From positions 1 through 36,165 of the forward strand of contig CANFMK010000006.1 of the NCBI GenBank assembly GCA_947448325.1: DNA of 36,165 nt, read 5' to 3'. Below, piece by piece: positions 1 to 9,170 of the stretch (its first letter is position 1; each line of letters starts with the position of its first letter). A program made the translations under genes and the position numbers. Source of the stretch: Comamonadaceae bacterium. GTDB lineage: Bacteria; Pseudomonadota; Gammaproteobacteria; Burkholderiales; Burkholderiaceae_C. The notes under the pieces are model-generated. The model saw only the letters and a list, made by a program, of their open reading frames with translations. It did not search any database and was not told the DNA's origin.

Positions 1-1159
1 GGGCGCCGCCCCGGGTGGCCAGGCGCAAGGCGTCGCGCGGGGTCATGTCGGCGGGACCTTGGTCGCAGCCAAACACGGTCCGTCCGTCTTGAATGCGCGG
101 GGGCTCCATGGCGCGGCCCACGCGCGCCAGCAGCATGGCTTGGCGCGCCTCATTCAAAAGGTGCGCGGCGTCGTTGCTGGCGCTGCCGTCCACGCCCAGG
201 CCGATCGGCACGCCGGCATCCAACATTTTGCGCAGCGGCAAGATGCCGCTGGCCAGGCGCATATTGCTGCAGGGGCAGTGGGCAATGCCGGTGCGGGTTT
301 TGGCAAACAGGTAGGTGCCCTCGTCGTCGAGTTTCACGCCATGGGCATGCCACACGTCCTCGCCGACCCAACCCAGGTCCTGCGCGTATTGCGCGGGGGT
401 GCAGTTGAATTTTTCTTGGGTGTAGGCGATGTCGTGGTCGTTCTCGGCCAAATGGGTGTGCAGGCGAACCTTGTAGGCGCGCGCCAGTTTGGCGGCTTCG
501 CGCATCAGGTCCTGGCTCACGCTGAAGGGTGAACAGGGGGCCACGGCCACGTGCGTCATCGCGCCGAAACTGGCGTCGTGCCAGGTCTCGATCAGGCGCT
601 GGGTTTCTTTCAAGATCGCAGGTTCTTTTTCGACCACGCTGTCGGGCGGCAGACCGCCTTGCGACTGGCCCACGCTCATGCTGCCGCGTGTGGCGGTAAA
701 GCGCATGCCGATGCTGTGCGCCGCTTCAATGCTGTCGTCCAGCCGCACACCGTTGGGGTAGATGTACAAGTGGTCGGAGCTGGTGGTGCAACCGCTCAGC
801 AGCAGCTCGGCCATGGCTACTTGGCCTGAGACGCGCACCATCTCGGGCGTGAGCCCGACCCAGATCGGGTACAGACCTTGGAGCCAACTGAACAGCTCGG
901 CGTTTTGCACGGCCGGAATCGCCCGGGTGAGCGATTGGTACATGTGGTGGTGGGTGTTGATCAGGCCCGGAACCACCACGTGGTGGCGCGCGTCGATGAC
1001 TTCATCGACCTGAGTGAGCAAGGCCTCGGTGTTTTCACTGGCCGCGATGATCCGTTCGATGCGTCCATCGCGGATCAAGAGCGAGGCGTCTTTCAGTTCG
1101 GTTTGGGCATCGTCTTGCGTGGCGATGCAGCGGGCGCGGTGGATCAGCAGTGAGGTCAT
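1..1159 (-). CDS. 8-oxoguanine deaminase / hydroxyatrazine ethylaminohydrolase-like amidohydrolase (partial, truncated by left window edge)
   Basis: Own translation of the minus strand from ATG at 1159: MTSLLIHRARCIATQDDAQTELKDASLLIRDGRIERI...VVVPGLINTHHHMYQSLTRAIPAVQNAELFSWLQGLYPIW...HTHLAENDHD...GIAHCPCSNMRLASGILPLRKMLDAGVPIGLGVDGSASNDAAHLLNEARQAMLL. HxH, HTHLAE and GLGVDGSASND motifs fit the family. Not in the supplied ORF track, presumably because it has no stop inside the window. Confidence 0.9.
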   Translation of the reverse strand, partial: MTSLLIHRARCIATQDDAQTELKDASLLIRDGRIERIIAASENTEALLTQVDEVIDARHHVVVPGLINTHHHMYQSLTRAIPAVQNAELFSWLQGLYPIWVGLTPEMVRVSGQVAMAELLLSGCTTSSDHLYIYPNGVRLDDSIEAAHSIGMRFTATRGSMSVGQSQGGLPPDSVVEKEPAILKETQRLIETWHDASFGAMTHVAVAPCSPFSVSQDLMREAAKLARAYKVRLHTHLAENDHDIAYTQEKFNCTPAQYAQDLGWVGEDVWHAHGVKLDDEGTYLFAKTRTGIAHCPCSNMRLASGILPLRKMLDAGVPIGLGVDGSASNDAAHLLNEARQAMLLARVGRAMEPPRIQDGRTVFGCDQGPADMTPRDALRLATRGGA

Positions 1160-1253
1160 GTCGGAGGTGTGCTTTACTGTCGCCACTTTAACTCGCCGGG
1201 CTTGTGCAGCAGATCGAATCGCTTAGAGTCGGCTCTATTTTGAAAAGAACCCT

Positions 1254-2318
1254 ATGAAAACCTACAAGATTGCCTGCATCCCTGGCGACGGCATTGGCAA
1301 AGAAGTCATCCCTGCCGGTCAAGAAGTTTTGCAAGCCTTGGCGCAGGCCTCAAGCACATTTGCTTTTGAGTTTGAAAACTTTGGTTGGGGCGGCGACTGG
1401 TACCGACAGCATGGCGAGATGATGCCGCAGGACGGCCTGGACGCGCTGCGCCACAAGGACGCGATCCTTTTCGGTTCAGCGGGTGACCCGCACATTCCCG
1501 ATCACATCACCCTGTGGGGCTTGCGCCTGAAAATTTGCCAAGGCTTTGACCAGTACGCCAACGTGCGCCCCACGCGCATCTTGCCCGGCATCGATGCGCC
1601 TTTGAAGCGTTGCGCACCGAAAGACCTGGATTGGGTCATCGTGCGCGAGAACTCCGAGGGCGAATACGCGGGCGTCGGTGGCCGCGTGCACCAAGGCCAC
1701 CCGATCGAGGCGGCCACCGATGTGTCCATCATGACGCGCGCCGGTGTCGAGCGCATCATGCGTTACGCCTTCAAGTTGGCGCAGTCGCGCCCCCGCAAGT
1801 TACTGACCGTGGTGACCAAGAGCAATGCGCAGCGCCACGCCATGGTGATGTGGGACGAAATCGCGCTGCAAATCTCCAAAGAGTTCCCCGATGTGAAGTG
1901 GGACAAAGAGTTGGTGGACGCGGCCACCGCCCGCATGGTGAACCGTCCAGCGACGCTGGACACCATCGTCGCCACCAATTTGCATGCCGACATTTTGAGT
2001 GACCTGGCGGCTGCTTTGGCAGGTAGCTTGGGCATTGCACCCACCGGCAACATCGACCCTGAGCGCCGCTACCCCAGCATGTTCGAGCCGATCCACGGTT
2101 CGGCGTTCGACATCATGGGCAAGGGCCTGGCCAATCCGGTGGGCACCTTTTGGAGCTGCGTGATGTTGTTGGAGCATTTGGGCGAACACGCTGCCGCGCA
2201 GCGCTTGATGCAAGCGGTGGAAGCCGTGACCGCCAACCCGGCATTGCACACCGGTGACTTGGGTGGCACCGCCCGGACCGTGGATGTGACCCGGGCGGTG
2301 TGCCTGGCCTTGGCGTGA
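1254..2318 (+). CDS. ttuC: Tartrate dehydrogenase/decarboxylase (isocitrate/isopropylmalate/D-malate dehydrogenase family)
   Basis: 354 aa; IPGDGIGKEV start, RENSEGEYAGVGGRVHQG, TNLHADILSDLAAALAGSLGIAPTGNI, EPIHGSAFDIMGKGLANPVGTFWS; followed by a glycerate 2-kinase. Confidence 0.88.
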   Translation: MKTYKIACIPGDGIGKEVIPAGQEVLQALAQASSTFAFEFENFGWGGDWYRQHGEMMPQDGLDALRHKDAILFGSAGDPHIPDHITLWGLRLKICQGFDQYANVRPTRILPGIDAPLKRCAPKDLDWVIVRENSEGEYAGVGGRVHQGHPIEAATDVSIMTRAGVERIMRYAFKLAQSRPRKLLTVVTKSNAQRHAMVMWDEIALQISKEFPDVKWDKELVDAATARMVNRPATLDTIVATNLHADILSDLAAALAGSLGIAPTGNIDPERRYPSMFEPIHGSAFDIMGKGLANPVGTFWSCVMLLEHLGEHAAAQRLMQAVEAVTANPALHTGDLGGTARTVDVTRAVCLALA

Positions 2319-2347
2319 TTTTGGTCATGGGTGTTTGCAGTTCAACA

Positions 2348-3352
2348 ATGAAAGCTTGGAAGATGCGTTTCTCATTTGTCTCTTTTGCTGTGGCGGCCAG
2401 TGCGGCGGTGTGCCTGTGTGCATCGGCGCAAGACTACCCAGCAGCCAACAAAACCATCACTTTTGTGCTGCCGTATGCAGCAGGTGGGCCGACCGACAAG
2501 GCCGCGCGCGATTTGGCGCAGTCCATGAGCAAGGTGATGGGCGGGCACAGCATCGTGATTGACAACGCCGCTGGGGCCTCCGGCTCCATTGGCGCCAACA
2601 AAGTCGCCAAGGCCAACGCAGACGGTTACACCCTGTTGTTCACGCACATTGCGCAAGCCACCTTGCCCAGCTTCTTTCGCAACTTGCCCTACAACGTGGA
2701 AAAGGACTTTGAGTACCTGGGCCTGGTCAGCGAAAACCCGATGAACCTGATTGGCCGCCCCAACCTGCCCGCCAACACCATGGCCGAGTTGATCAGCTGG
2801 GCGCAGAGCAACAAAGGCAAGATCAACATCTCCAACGCTGGTCCGGGCTCGGCATCGCACCTGTGTGGCATGTTGTTCCAATCGACTTTGAAGGTGGACA
2901 TGACTTCTGTGCCCTACAAAGGCACAGCCCCGGCCATGACCGACCTGATTGGCGGTCAGGTGGATTTGATGTGTGACCAAACCACCACCACCATCCCGCA
3001 GATTGAGGGCAAAAAAGTCAAGTCATTTGCAGTGACCACGCCCACGCGCTTGAGTTCGCCCGCGCTCAAAGACATGCCCACCATGCAAGAGGCGGGGTTG
3101 AAGGATTTCACCGTGACGATCTGGCAAGGCCTGTACGCCCCCAAGGGTACGCCCGCACCGGTGCTGAAAAAGCTCAACGACGCCCTCAAATTGGCCGTCA
3201 AAGACCCTGAGTTCATCCGCAAACAGGATGCAGGCGGTGCTTCTGTGATCAACGACGCCCGCAACGATCCAGCAGGACACAAAGCTTTTGTCCTGTCCGA
3301 GGTGACCAAGTGGGCCCCCATCATCAAGTCGGCAGGGGTTTACGCCGACTGA
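2348..3352 (+). CDS. Tripartite tricarboxylate transporter (Bug/TctC) family periplasmic receptor
   Basis: Signal peptide then ITFVLPYAAGGPTDKAARDLAQ..., ASGSIGANKVAKANADGYTLL, PYKGTAPAMTDLIGGQVDLMCDQ, typical Bug motifs. Start chosen at internal ATG 2348 (MKAWKMRFSF). Confidence 0.9.
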   Translation: MKAWKMRFSFVSFAVAASAAVCLCASAQDYPAANKTITFVLPYAAGGPTDKAARDLAQSMSKVMGGHSIVIDNAAGASGSIGANKVAKANADGYTLLFTHIAQATLPSFFRNLPYNVEKDFEYLGLVSENPMNLIGRPNLPANTMAELISWAQSNKGKINISNAGPGSASHLCGMLFQSTLKVDMTSVPYKGTAPAMTDLIGGQVDLMCDQTTTTIPQIEGKKVKSFAVTTPTRLSSPALKDMPTMQEAGLKDFTVTIWQGLYAPKGTPAPVLKKLNDALKLAVKDPEFIRKQDAGGASVINDARNDPAGHKAFVLSEVTKWAPIIKSAGVYAD

Positions 3353-3433
3353 ACCCACGCGCGATGGGGGCGGGATTGAGCGCAAATGGCTTTATCCTTT
3401 GAGGCTGTTTCTTTTGTCAAAGACCCTTAACCC

Positions 3434-4732
3434 ATGACCGATCCCCAAACCACGCTGCGCCAGCTGTTCGATGTGGCGGTGCAGCGCGCTTTGCCGCTGC
3501 ACAACACGGCCGCCCATCTGCCCAGCCCTCCAAAGGGCCGCACCCTGGTACTGGGCGCAGGCAAAGCCGGGGGCGCGATGGCGCAAGCAGTGGAAGCTTT
3601 GTGGCCCCAGGATGCGCCGTTGTCGGGCCTGGTGGTGACGCGCTATGGCCACACGCCGCCGCGTCCGGCAGGCTTGCCCGAGCGCATCGAGGTGGTCGAA
3701 GCCTCGCACCCGGTGCCCGATGCAGCGGGCTTGCAAGCCGCCGAGCGCATCTTGGCGCTGACACAAGGCCTGACGGCCGACGACCTGGTGCTGTGCCTGA
3801 TTTCGGGCGGCGGCTCGGCCTTGCTGACCCTGCCAGCACAGGGTCTGAGCTTGCAAGACAAGCAAGACATCAACCGGCAGCTGCTGGCCTGCGGGGCCAA
3901 CATCGCTGAAATGAACTGTGTGCGCAAGCACCTTTCGCGCATCAAAGGCGGGCGCTTGGCAGCGGCCTGTGCGCCGGCCCGCGTGGTCACCCTCACCATC
4001 AGCGATGTGCCGGGCGATGACCCGTCCATCATCGCCAGCGGCCCGACCGTGGCCGATGCCAGCACCTGCGCCGATGCGCTGGCGATCTTGCAGCGCTATG
4101 CCATCGCAGTGCCGCCGCACGTGGTGCAGGCCTTGCAAGCGGGCGATTGGGAAACCCCCAAACCAGGCTCATCGGTTTTTCAAGGTCATTCGCTGCACAT
4201 GATCGCCACGCCGCAACAATCCCTGGAGGCCGCTGCCCACGCCGCCCGGGCCATGGGCTTGAACGCCTACATCTTGAGCGACGAGATCGAGGGCGAGTCG
4301 CGTGAAGTGGGCAAAGTGCACGCGGCGCTGGCGCGCGCTGTTGCCAAAGGGCAGGGCGCGTTCCAAAAACCCTGCGTCATATTGAGTGGTGGTGAGACCA
4401 CCGTCACCCTCAAACCGCGTGCCGAAGGCGCAGCCAAAGGTCGGGGCGGGCGTGCGGGTGAGTTTTGTCTGGGGCTGGCGCAGGCGCTGCAAGGCCAGGT
4501 CGGGGTCTGGGCCCTGGCGGCCGACACCGATGGCATCGACGGCGTGGAAGACAACGCGGGCGCGCAGGTCACACCCGACACCTTGCAACGCGCACAGGCG
4601 CTGGGTTTGAAGGTGGACGACCCTTTGCAACGCAACGATGCATATACTTTTTTCCACGCCTTGGGCGATCTGGTGGTGACCGGCCCGACCCACACCAATG
4701 TGAACGATTTCAGGGCCATTTTGATCATGTGA
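3434..4732 (+). CDS. ttuD: Glycerate 2-kinase (hydroxypyruvate reductase/TtuD type, MOFRL family)
   Basis: 432 aa; VLGAGKAGGAMAQAVE, VLCLISGGGSALLTLPAQG, SGPTVAD, ILSGGETTVTL, AADTDGIDGVEDNAGA. Confidence 0.9.
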   Translation: MTDPQTTLRQLFDVAVQRALPLHNTAAHLPSPPKGRTLVLGAGKAGGAMAQAVEALWPQDAPLSGLVVTRYGHTPPRPAGLPERIEVVEASHPVPDAAGLQAAERILALTQGLTADDLVLCLISGGGSALLTLPAQGLSLQDKQDINRQLLACGANIAEMNCVRKHLSRIKGGRLAAACAPARVVTLTISDVPGDDPSIIASGPTVADASTCADALAILQRYAIAVPPHVVQALQAGDWETPKPGSSVFQGHSLHMIATPQQSLEAAAHAARAMGLNAYILSDEIEGESREVGKVHAALARAVAKGQGAFQKPCVILSGGETTVTLKPRAEGAAKGRGGRAGEFCLGLAQALQGQVGVWALAADTDGIDGVEDNAGAQVTPDTLQRAQALGLKVDDPLQRNDAYTFFHALGDLVVTGPTHTNVNDFRAILIM

Positions 4733-4751
4733 ATTTTGCAGGAGACTTGCC

Positions 4752-5879
4752 ATGCCGATCAGCCGCAGAACCTTGTTTGCTGCCGCCAGCGTTGCGGCTG
4801 TCGATGCCGCCTGGGGCCAAGGCGCCCATGTGCACCATCACCCAGAGTTGCCCGTGTTGGCGCCATCGGCCGAGCCCTATGCAAGGTTGCAAGGCGGTCA
4901 GCCCCATCATTTGACTGCCGATCAAACCGCCCAGCGCTCGGTCGACAGCCCTGCGCCCAAAGGCCTTTCGGGCCGGTGGGTGCCCAAAGCGGCCTTGCCC
5001 ATCCCGCGCAGCGAGATGGCCTGGGCCACGGAACATGCCGGCCGTTTGCACGTGATCGGCGGCTATGGCGAAGGCCGGGTCGACCGCGGTTACCACCATG
5101 TGTACAACCCCGCCACCGACACCTGGCACCAAGCAGCGGCCTTGCCGCGCGGCGCTAACCATGTGGCCGTGGTGACTTTGAATGGCCGCATTTATGCCTT
5201 TGGTGGCTTCATTGAACAAAACCGCAACCCCGATGCCAACGCCTATGTTTACGACGTGAGCCGCAACCAATGGGATGCGGTCGCGCCCATGCCTCGCCCT
5301 CGTGGTGCTGCTGCTGCTGTGGCACTCCATGGCAAAGTGCACCTGTTGGGCGGCGCCTCCGCACCCACCGAAGAGCGCGCTAGCGTGGGTTGGCACGAGG
5401 TGTACGACCCGCAAAGCGACAGCTGGAGCCGTCGCAAAGCCCTGCCCGGTGCGCGGGACCATGTGGGTTGTGTGACTTACCAAAACCGCATCCATGTGGT
5501 GGGCGGGCGCTTCAATACCTTTGAGTACAACTCGGCTTTGCACCACGTGTACTTGCCTGAGCGCGACACCTGGGAGCTGCGCGCGCCCATGCCCACGGCC
5601 CGTTCGGGTCACGGCATGGTGATTTACCGTGACCGCTTTTTTGCAATGGGGGGCGAGGGCGGCATCATCAACAAACCAGGCCAGCAAACCGTGTTTGGCC
5701 AGATGGAGAGTTACGACCCCGGTCAAGACACTTGGCAGTCCCATGCGGCCATGCCCACACCGCGCCATGCTGTCGGTGCGGTGGCGATCGGGGACTGGAT
5801 TTATGTGGCCGGCGGCGGTGCGGTCCTGGGTGGCGGTGTGCAGTCGGCGGTGCATGAGGCTTTTACCCTTCAGCTGTGA
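4752..5879 (+). CDS. Secreted Kelch-repeat (probably six-bladed beta-propeller) protein
   Basis: 375 aa; N-terminal SRRTLFAAASVAA (Tat-like or Sec signal); six GG-type Kelch strands (HVIGGYG, YAFGGFI, HLLGGAS, HVVGGRF, FAMGGEG, YVAGGGA) alternating with VYDPxxDxWxxxxxMP. Confidence 0.88.
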   Translation: MPISRRTLFAAASVAAVDAAWGQGAHVHHHPELPVLAPSAEPYARLQGGQPHHLTADQTAQRSVDSPAPKGLSGRWVPKAALPIPRSEMAWATEHAGRLHVIGGYGEGRVDRGYHHVYNPATDTWHQAAALPRGANHVAVVTLNGRIYAFGGFIEQNRNPDANAYVYDVSRNQWDAVAPMPRPRGAAAAVALHGKVHLLGGASAPTEERASVGWHEVYDPQSDSWSRRKALPGARDHVGCVTYQNRIHVVGGRFNTFEYNSALHHVYLPERDTWELRAPMPTARSGHGMVIYRDRFFAMGGEGGIINKPGQQTVFGQMESYDPGQDTWQSHAAMPTPRHAVGAVAIGDWIYVAGGGAVLGGGVQSAVHEAFTLQL

Positions 5880-5900
5880 GGCGCGCATTCAGCACAGGTT

Positions 5901-5914
5901 TTGACGTGAATCAA
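5901..5914 (+). promoter_or_regulatory. FNR/Anr/Dnr-like box
   Basis: TTGACGTGAATCAA, one mismatch to the FNR consensus TTGAT-N4-ATCAA; lies just upstream of the Crp/Fnr regulator ATG at 5949. Confidence 0.55.
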
Positions 5915-5948
5915 TGCCCCCTGGCCCAAGCTCTGGCACATTCGCCCC

Positions 5949-6575
5949 ATGACGCTTGCTCCTTACACCGACGTGGCCACTTGTGCGACCCATACCGCAC
6001 CGGGAACGGTGCTGATCCGACGCGGTCAACCCGCTACCCATGCTTTGCACGTCCTGAGTGGCCGAGTCACTCTGGGCGTGGTCGAACAAGGGCATATGCG
6101 GCATCAATTGAGCGTGTTGGAAGGTCCTTGCTGGTTGGAGACACCGGCCAGTTTGATGAACCTGCCGCATGTGGTGGATGCGATTTGTGAGACCGAAGCG
6201 CAACTGGAGTGGGTGCCTTCGCCCGAGTTTCGCGGCAGCGCCCAAGCCGTGAATGAACCGACCAAATCTCTGTTGTTTGACTTGGCCCGTTCGCAACGCC
6301 AACAAACCGAAGTGGCGGTCAGCCGGCTGGCCAAGGATGCGGATGCACGCTGCGCCGAATGGCTGCTGCGGCACGCTGAACCCCTGGACAGCGTGGGCGC
6401 TTTGGTGGTCACGCTGCGCGAACGCAAACGCCTGATTGCGGCGCAACTGGGCATCGCCCCCGAGACTTTTTCACGCGTGCTGCGGCATTTGCGGGAGTTG
6501 AATTTGATCAGTGGCGGTGGACGGGTGCTCTCGCTGCTTAACCCCCAGGCCTTGCGCGACCTCGCGGGTGCCTGA
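5949..6575 (+). CDS. Crp/Fnr family transcriptional regulator
   Basis: 208 aa; cyclic-nucleotide-binding-like N-terminus, C-terminal HTH RKRLIAAQLGIAPETFSRVLRHLRELNLI with an FNR-type E-x-x-S-R recognition helix. Confidence 0.88.
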   Translation: MTLAPYTDVATCATHTAPGTVLIRRGQPATHALHVLSGRVTLGVVEQGHMRHQLSVLEGPCWLETPASLMNLPHVVDAICETEAQLEWVPSPEFRGSAQAVNEPTKSLLFDLARSQRQQTEVAVSRLAKDADARCAEWLLRHAEPLDSVGALVVTLRERKRLIAAQLGIAPETFSRVLRHLRELNLISGGGRVLSLLNPQALRDLAGA

Positions 6576-6657
6576 GTCACGCTGGGCTGTATGGGCAGGG
6601 GCCGATCAAGGCCGTTGAATGTGCCAGGGGCGTTGCGAAAGCGTTATCCTCCCAGCC

Positions 6658-6984
6658 ATGCCCTCTTCAAGCTCCTATCTCAGTGAAATCGAAGCCCCTT
6701 TGCGGGCCGAGGTAGATGCTTTACCCGGTTGGAACTTGCTGGAATTTGGCACCGGTTGGTGTGGACACTGCCGCGCTGCCCAGCCGGTGGTGGCTGAGAT
6801 CTTGACGCTGTACCCGCTTTGGCGGCATCTTAAAGTTGAAGACGGCAGTGGCCGAGCGCTGGGTCGCTCTTTTGGCGTCAGGCTCTGGCCTACCTTGGTG
6901 TTAATGCACAACGGCCAAGAGTTGGCGCGTTGGGTGCGGCCTGAGACTGCCGAGCAGATCGTGCTGGACATGTCCTCACCTTGA
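6658..6984 (+). CDS. Thioredoxin-like protein
   Basis: WCGHC active site (FGTGWCGHCRAAQPV) and cis-Pro region LWPTLVLMHNGQELARWV; start may instead be ATG 6619. Confidence 0.82.
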   Translation: MPSSSSYLSEIEAPLRAEVDALPGWNLLEFGTGWCGHCRAAQPVVAEILTLYPLWRHLKVEDGSGRALGRSFGVRLWPTLVLMHNGQELARWVRPETAEQIVLDMSSP

Positions 6985-7057
6985 GTTGCTCAGTTGTGGC
7001 GCATGACGATGGCGCTCACCGACTCGGCATCAAGAATGATGCTGATGAGGGCTTGAT

Positions 7058-7465
7058 TCAGCGCTTGTTCTGGACGTGGTGAGCAAAGCGGTTCAGGATG
7101 GCTTGCCAGCCTTCGCGTTGTTGTTCTTCGGGGTGCTCGGTTTCGGCGTCGAATGTGACTTGCACCGTGACACCATCGGCAACGGGTTGGAACACGACCT
7201 GCGCGGTGCGATCACCGAAACTGTATTCCAGGCGTTCGTGTAGCACGATTTGGGTGTAAGTGCCTGCAAAGTCAAAGCCGAAGCTGCCGTCTTTGGCTTC
7301 CATGCGCGAAGAAAACGTGCCGCCTTCGCGCAGCTCCACCGAGGCTTGGGTGGTGTGCCAGTCGTCGGAAGCGGCGTTCCATTGCAAGATGTCTTCGGGT
7401 CGGGTGTAGGCGTTCCAGACGGCGTCGAGGGGGGCTTTGACGGTGGTTTCAACAGTGATTTTCAT
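7058..7465 (-). CDS. SRPBCC/AHSA1-family protein
   Basis: 135 aa; MKITVETTVKAPLDAVWNAYTRPEDILQWNAASDDWHTT...GWQAILNRFAHHVQ, typical START/AHSA1-like pattern. Confidence 0.88.
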   Translation of the reverse strand: MKITVETTVKAPLDAVWNAYTRPEDILQWNAASDDWHTTQASVELREGGTFSSRMEAKDGSFGFDFAGTYTQIVLHERLEYSFGDRTAQVVFQPVADGVTVQVTFDAETEHPEEQQREGWQAILNRFAHHVQNKR

Positions 7466-7746
7466 GGGTCAAGTACGATGGAGTGGGGTGCGAACAGGTT
7501 GGAATTTACTACACCTGGCACAGCTTGCGCTTTCTCGAACCACCACGCCAAGGCCGTTTCATAACCTTCCCATACACAGCCGTTGCAGCCGCGCCCACAG
7601 CACGTCGTGGGCTCAGGCGGTGGCGCACGAAAGCCATGGCCTGCGATGCGCAGTGCGTTCTGCATGCCGGCGATGCGGTCGCGCACCGCTTGGCGCGTAT
7701 CCGAGGCGGGGTCCAAGCCGGGCTCCAAGTCCAATGGGGTGTTCAT
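7462..7746 (-). CDS. Small Cys-rich oxidoreductase-like domain protein
   Basis: 94 aa; PPPEPTTCCGRGCNGCVWEGYETALAWWFEKA resembles the Oxidored-like domain; ATGA overlaps with both neighbours. Confidence 0.75.
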   Translation of the reverse strand: MNTPLDLEPGLDPASDTRQAVRDRIAGMQNALRIAGHGFRAPPPEPTTCCGRGCNGCVWEGYETALAWWFEKAQAVPGVVNSNLFAPHSIVLDP

Positions 7747-9107
7747 GTGTTCTGCAACCCCGGGTTCTGAATGATCTGTCCTTGCACCACGGTGTGGGCG
7801 ATCAGCCGATCATCCCCCAACACGATCATGGCGAACAGCCATTCGGCCAGGGTGTCCGTTTGTGCGGTACGCCGTGCCAGCAGGGGTGTGGCCTTCGGGT
7901 TGAGCACCACGAAGTCGGCTTCGCAACCGGGCAGCAGGTTGCCGACTTTGCCGTTCAGGTCCAGGGCTTGCGCGGCCCCTGCCGTGTGCTGCCACCACAG
8001 GTGTTCGGGCGTGAGGCTGATGCCTGGCCGTCCCACGCTTTGACGCGCCACGGTATAGGCGGCATGCATGGTGTGAAAGGGGCTGAAGCTGGTGCCCCCG
8101 CCGACATCGCTGGCCAAGCCGTAGCGCAGGCCGGCAGCCTCTGAGGCGGCGTAGTCAAAAAAGCCGCTGCCCAAAAACAGGTTGCTGGTGGGGCTGACGG
8201 CGGCTGTTGAGCCGACCTCGGCCATGCGGCGCCGGTCAGCTTCGTCCAGGTGAATGCAGTGTGCATACACCGCGCGCTGGCGCAGCAGGCCGGCACGGTC
8301 GTAGACGTCGAGGTAGCTGCGCGCCTCGGGAAACAGTTTGTGCACCCAGCGGATTTCGTCCGGGTTTTCTGCGACATGCGACTGGATCCAGACATCCGGA
8401 TACTGCTGCGCGATGTCGCCCGCGCCATGCAGTTGAGCGAGCGTGCTGGTGGGCGCAAAGCGGGGTGTGATGGCGTAGCCCAGTCGTTCTATGCCGTGCC
8501 AGCGTTGAATCAGGTCTTCGGTTTGGCGCAGGCTCAGATCCGTATCACTGTCACGCAAACCGTCGGGACTGTGGCGGTCTTGCAGCACCTTGCCGGTGAT
8601 CATGCGCAGGTGGCGTTTTTGCGCCTCCGCCATGAACACATCGACTGATTCCGGGTGGGCCGTGGCAAAGCACAGCGCGGTGGTTACGCCATGGCGCATC
8701 AACTCGTCCAAGAAAAACGCCGTCACCTCATGCGCATAAGCGGGCTCTGAAAATTGCTTTTCATGCGGAAAGGTGTAGTGCGTCAGCCAGGGCAGCAGGC
8801 CGTCGGCGGGTGAGCCAATCACATCGGTTTGCGGGTAATGGATGTGCAGATCGACAAAGCCGGGAGCGATGCACAGGCCGGGCCAGTGGGTGACCGGCAG
8901 ATCGGGGTAACGCTGAATCAGTTCACGGTAAGGCCCCAGGGCCTGGATGCGCACAATGCCGTCAGCGCTTTGCCCAGTGACCAACAGACCATCGGTTTCG
9001 TGCTGGGCCTTGGGGCTGTGGGGGTCGGGAAACCACAACAGGCCCGCGCGCCAGCCTTTCAGTGGGGTGCATTCGGCGTCTGGGTGGTTTGTGTGATCTG
9101 CGTTCAT
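7743..9107 (-). CDS. guaD: Guanine deaminase
   Basis: Start chosen at ATG 9107; CIAPGFVDLHIHYPQTDVIGSPADGLLPWLTHYTFPHEKQF, QSHVAENPDEIRWV, VYAHCIHLDEADRRRMAEVGSTAAVSPTSNLFLGSGFFD, GLASDVGGGTSFS. Confidence 0.93.
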   Translation of the reverse strand: MNADHTNHPDAECTPLKGWRAGLLWFPDPHSPKAQHETDGLLVTGQSADGIVRIQALGPYRELIQRYPDLPVTHWPGLCIAPGFVDLHIHYPQTDVIGSPADGLLPWLTHYTFPHEKQFSEPAYAHEVTAFFLDELMRHGVTTALCFATAHPESVDVFMAEAQKRHLRMITGKVLQDRHSPDGLRDSDTDLSLRQTEDLIQRWHGIERLGYAITPRFAPTSTLAQLHGAGDIAQQYPDVWIQSHVAENPDEIRWVHKLFPEARSYLDVYDRAGLLRQRAVYAHCIHLDEADRRRMAEVGSTAAVSPTSNLFLGSGFFDYAASEAAGLRYGLASDVGGGTSFSPFHTMHAAYTVARQSVGRPGISLTPEHLWWQHTAGAAQALDLNGKVGNLLPGCEADFVVLNPKATPLLARRTAQTDTLAEWLFAMIVLGDDRLIAHTVVQGQIIQNPGLQNT

Positions 9108-9170
9108 CGACCTGTACGAGGATATGTCCGGGGGGCGGGGGTCCTGACCCGGTGGTACATTGTGCGGTAA

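Noticed and set aside
59-1226. Multiple plus-strand ORFs in the first 1.2 kb
   Set aside because: All antisense to the 8-oxoguanine deaminase on the minus strand, which the ORF track omitted.
4725-5888. 387-aa minus-strand ORF opposite the Kelch gene
   Set aside because: Low-complexity His/Gly/Val-rich shadow of Kelch repeats; no own motifs.
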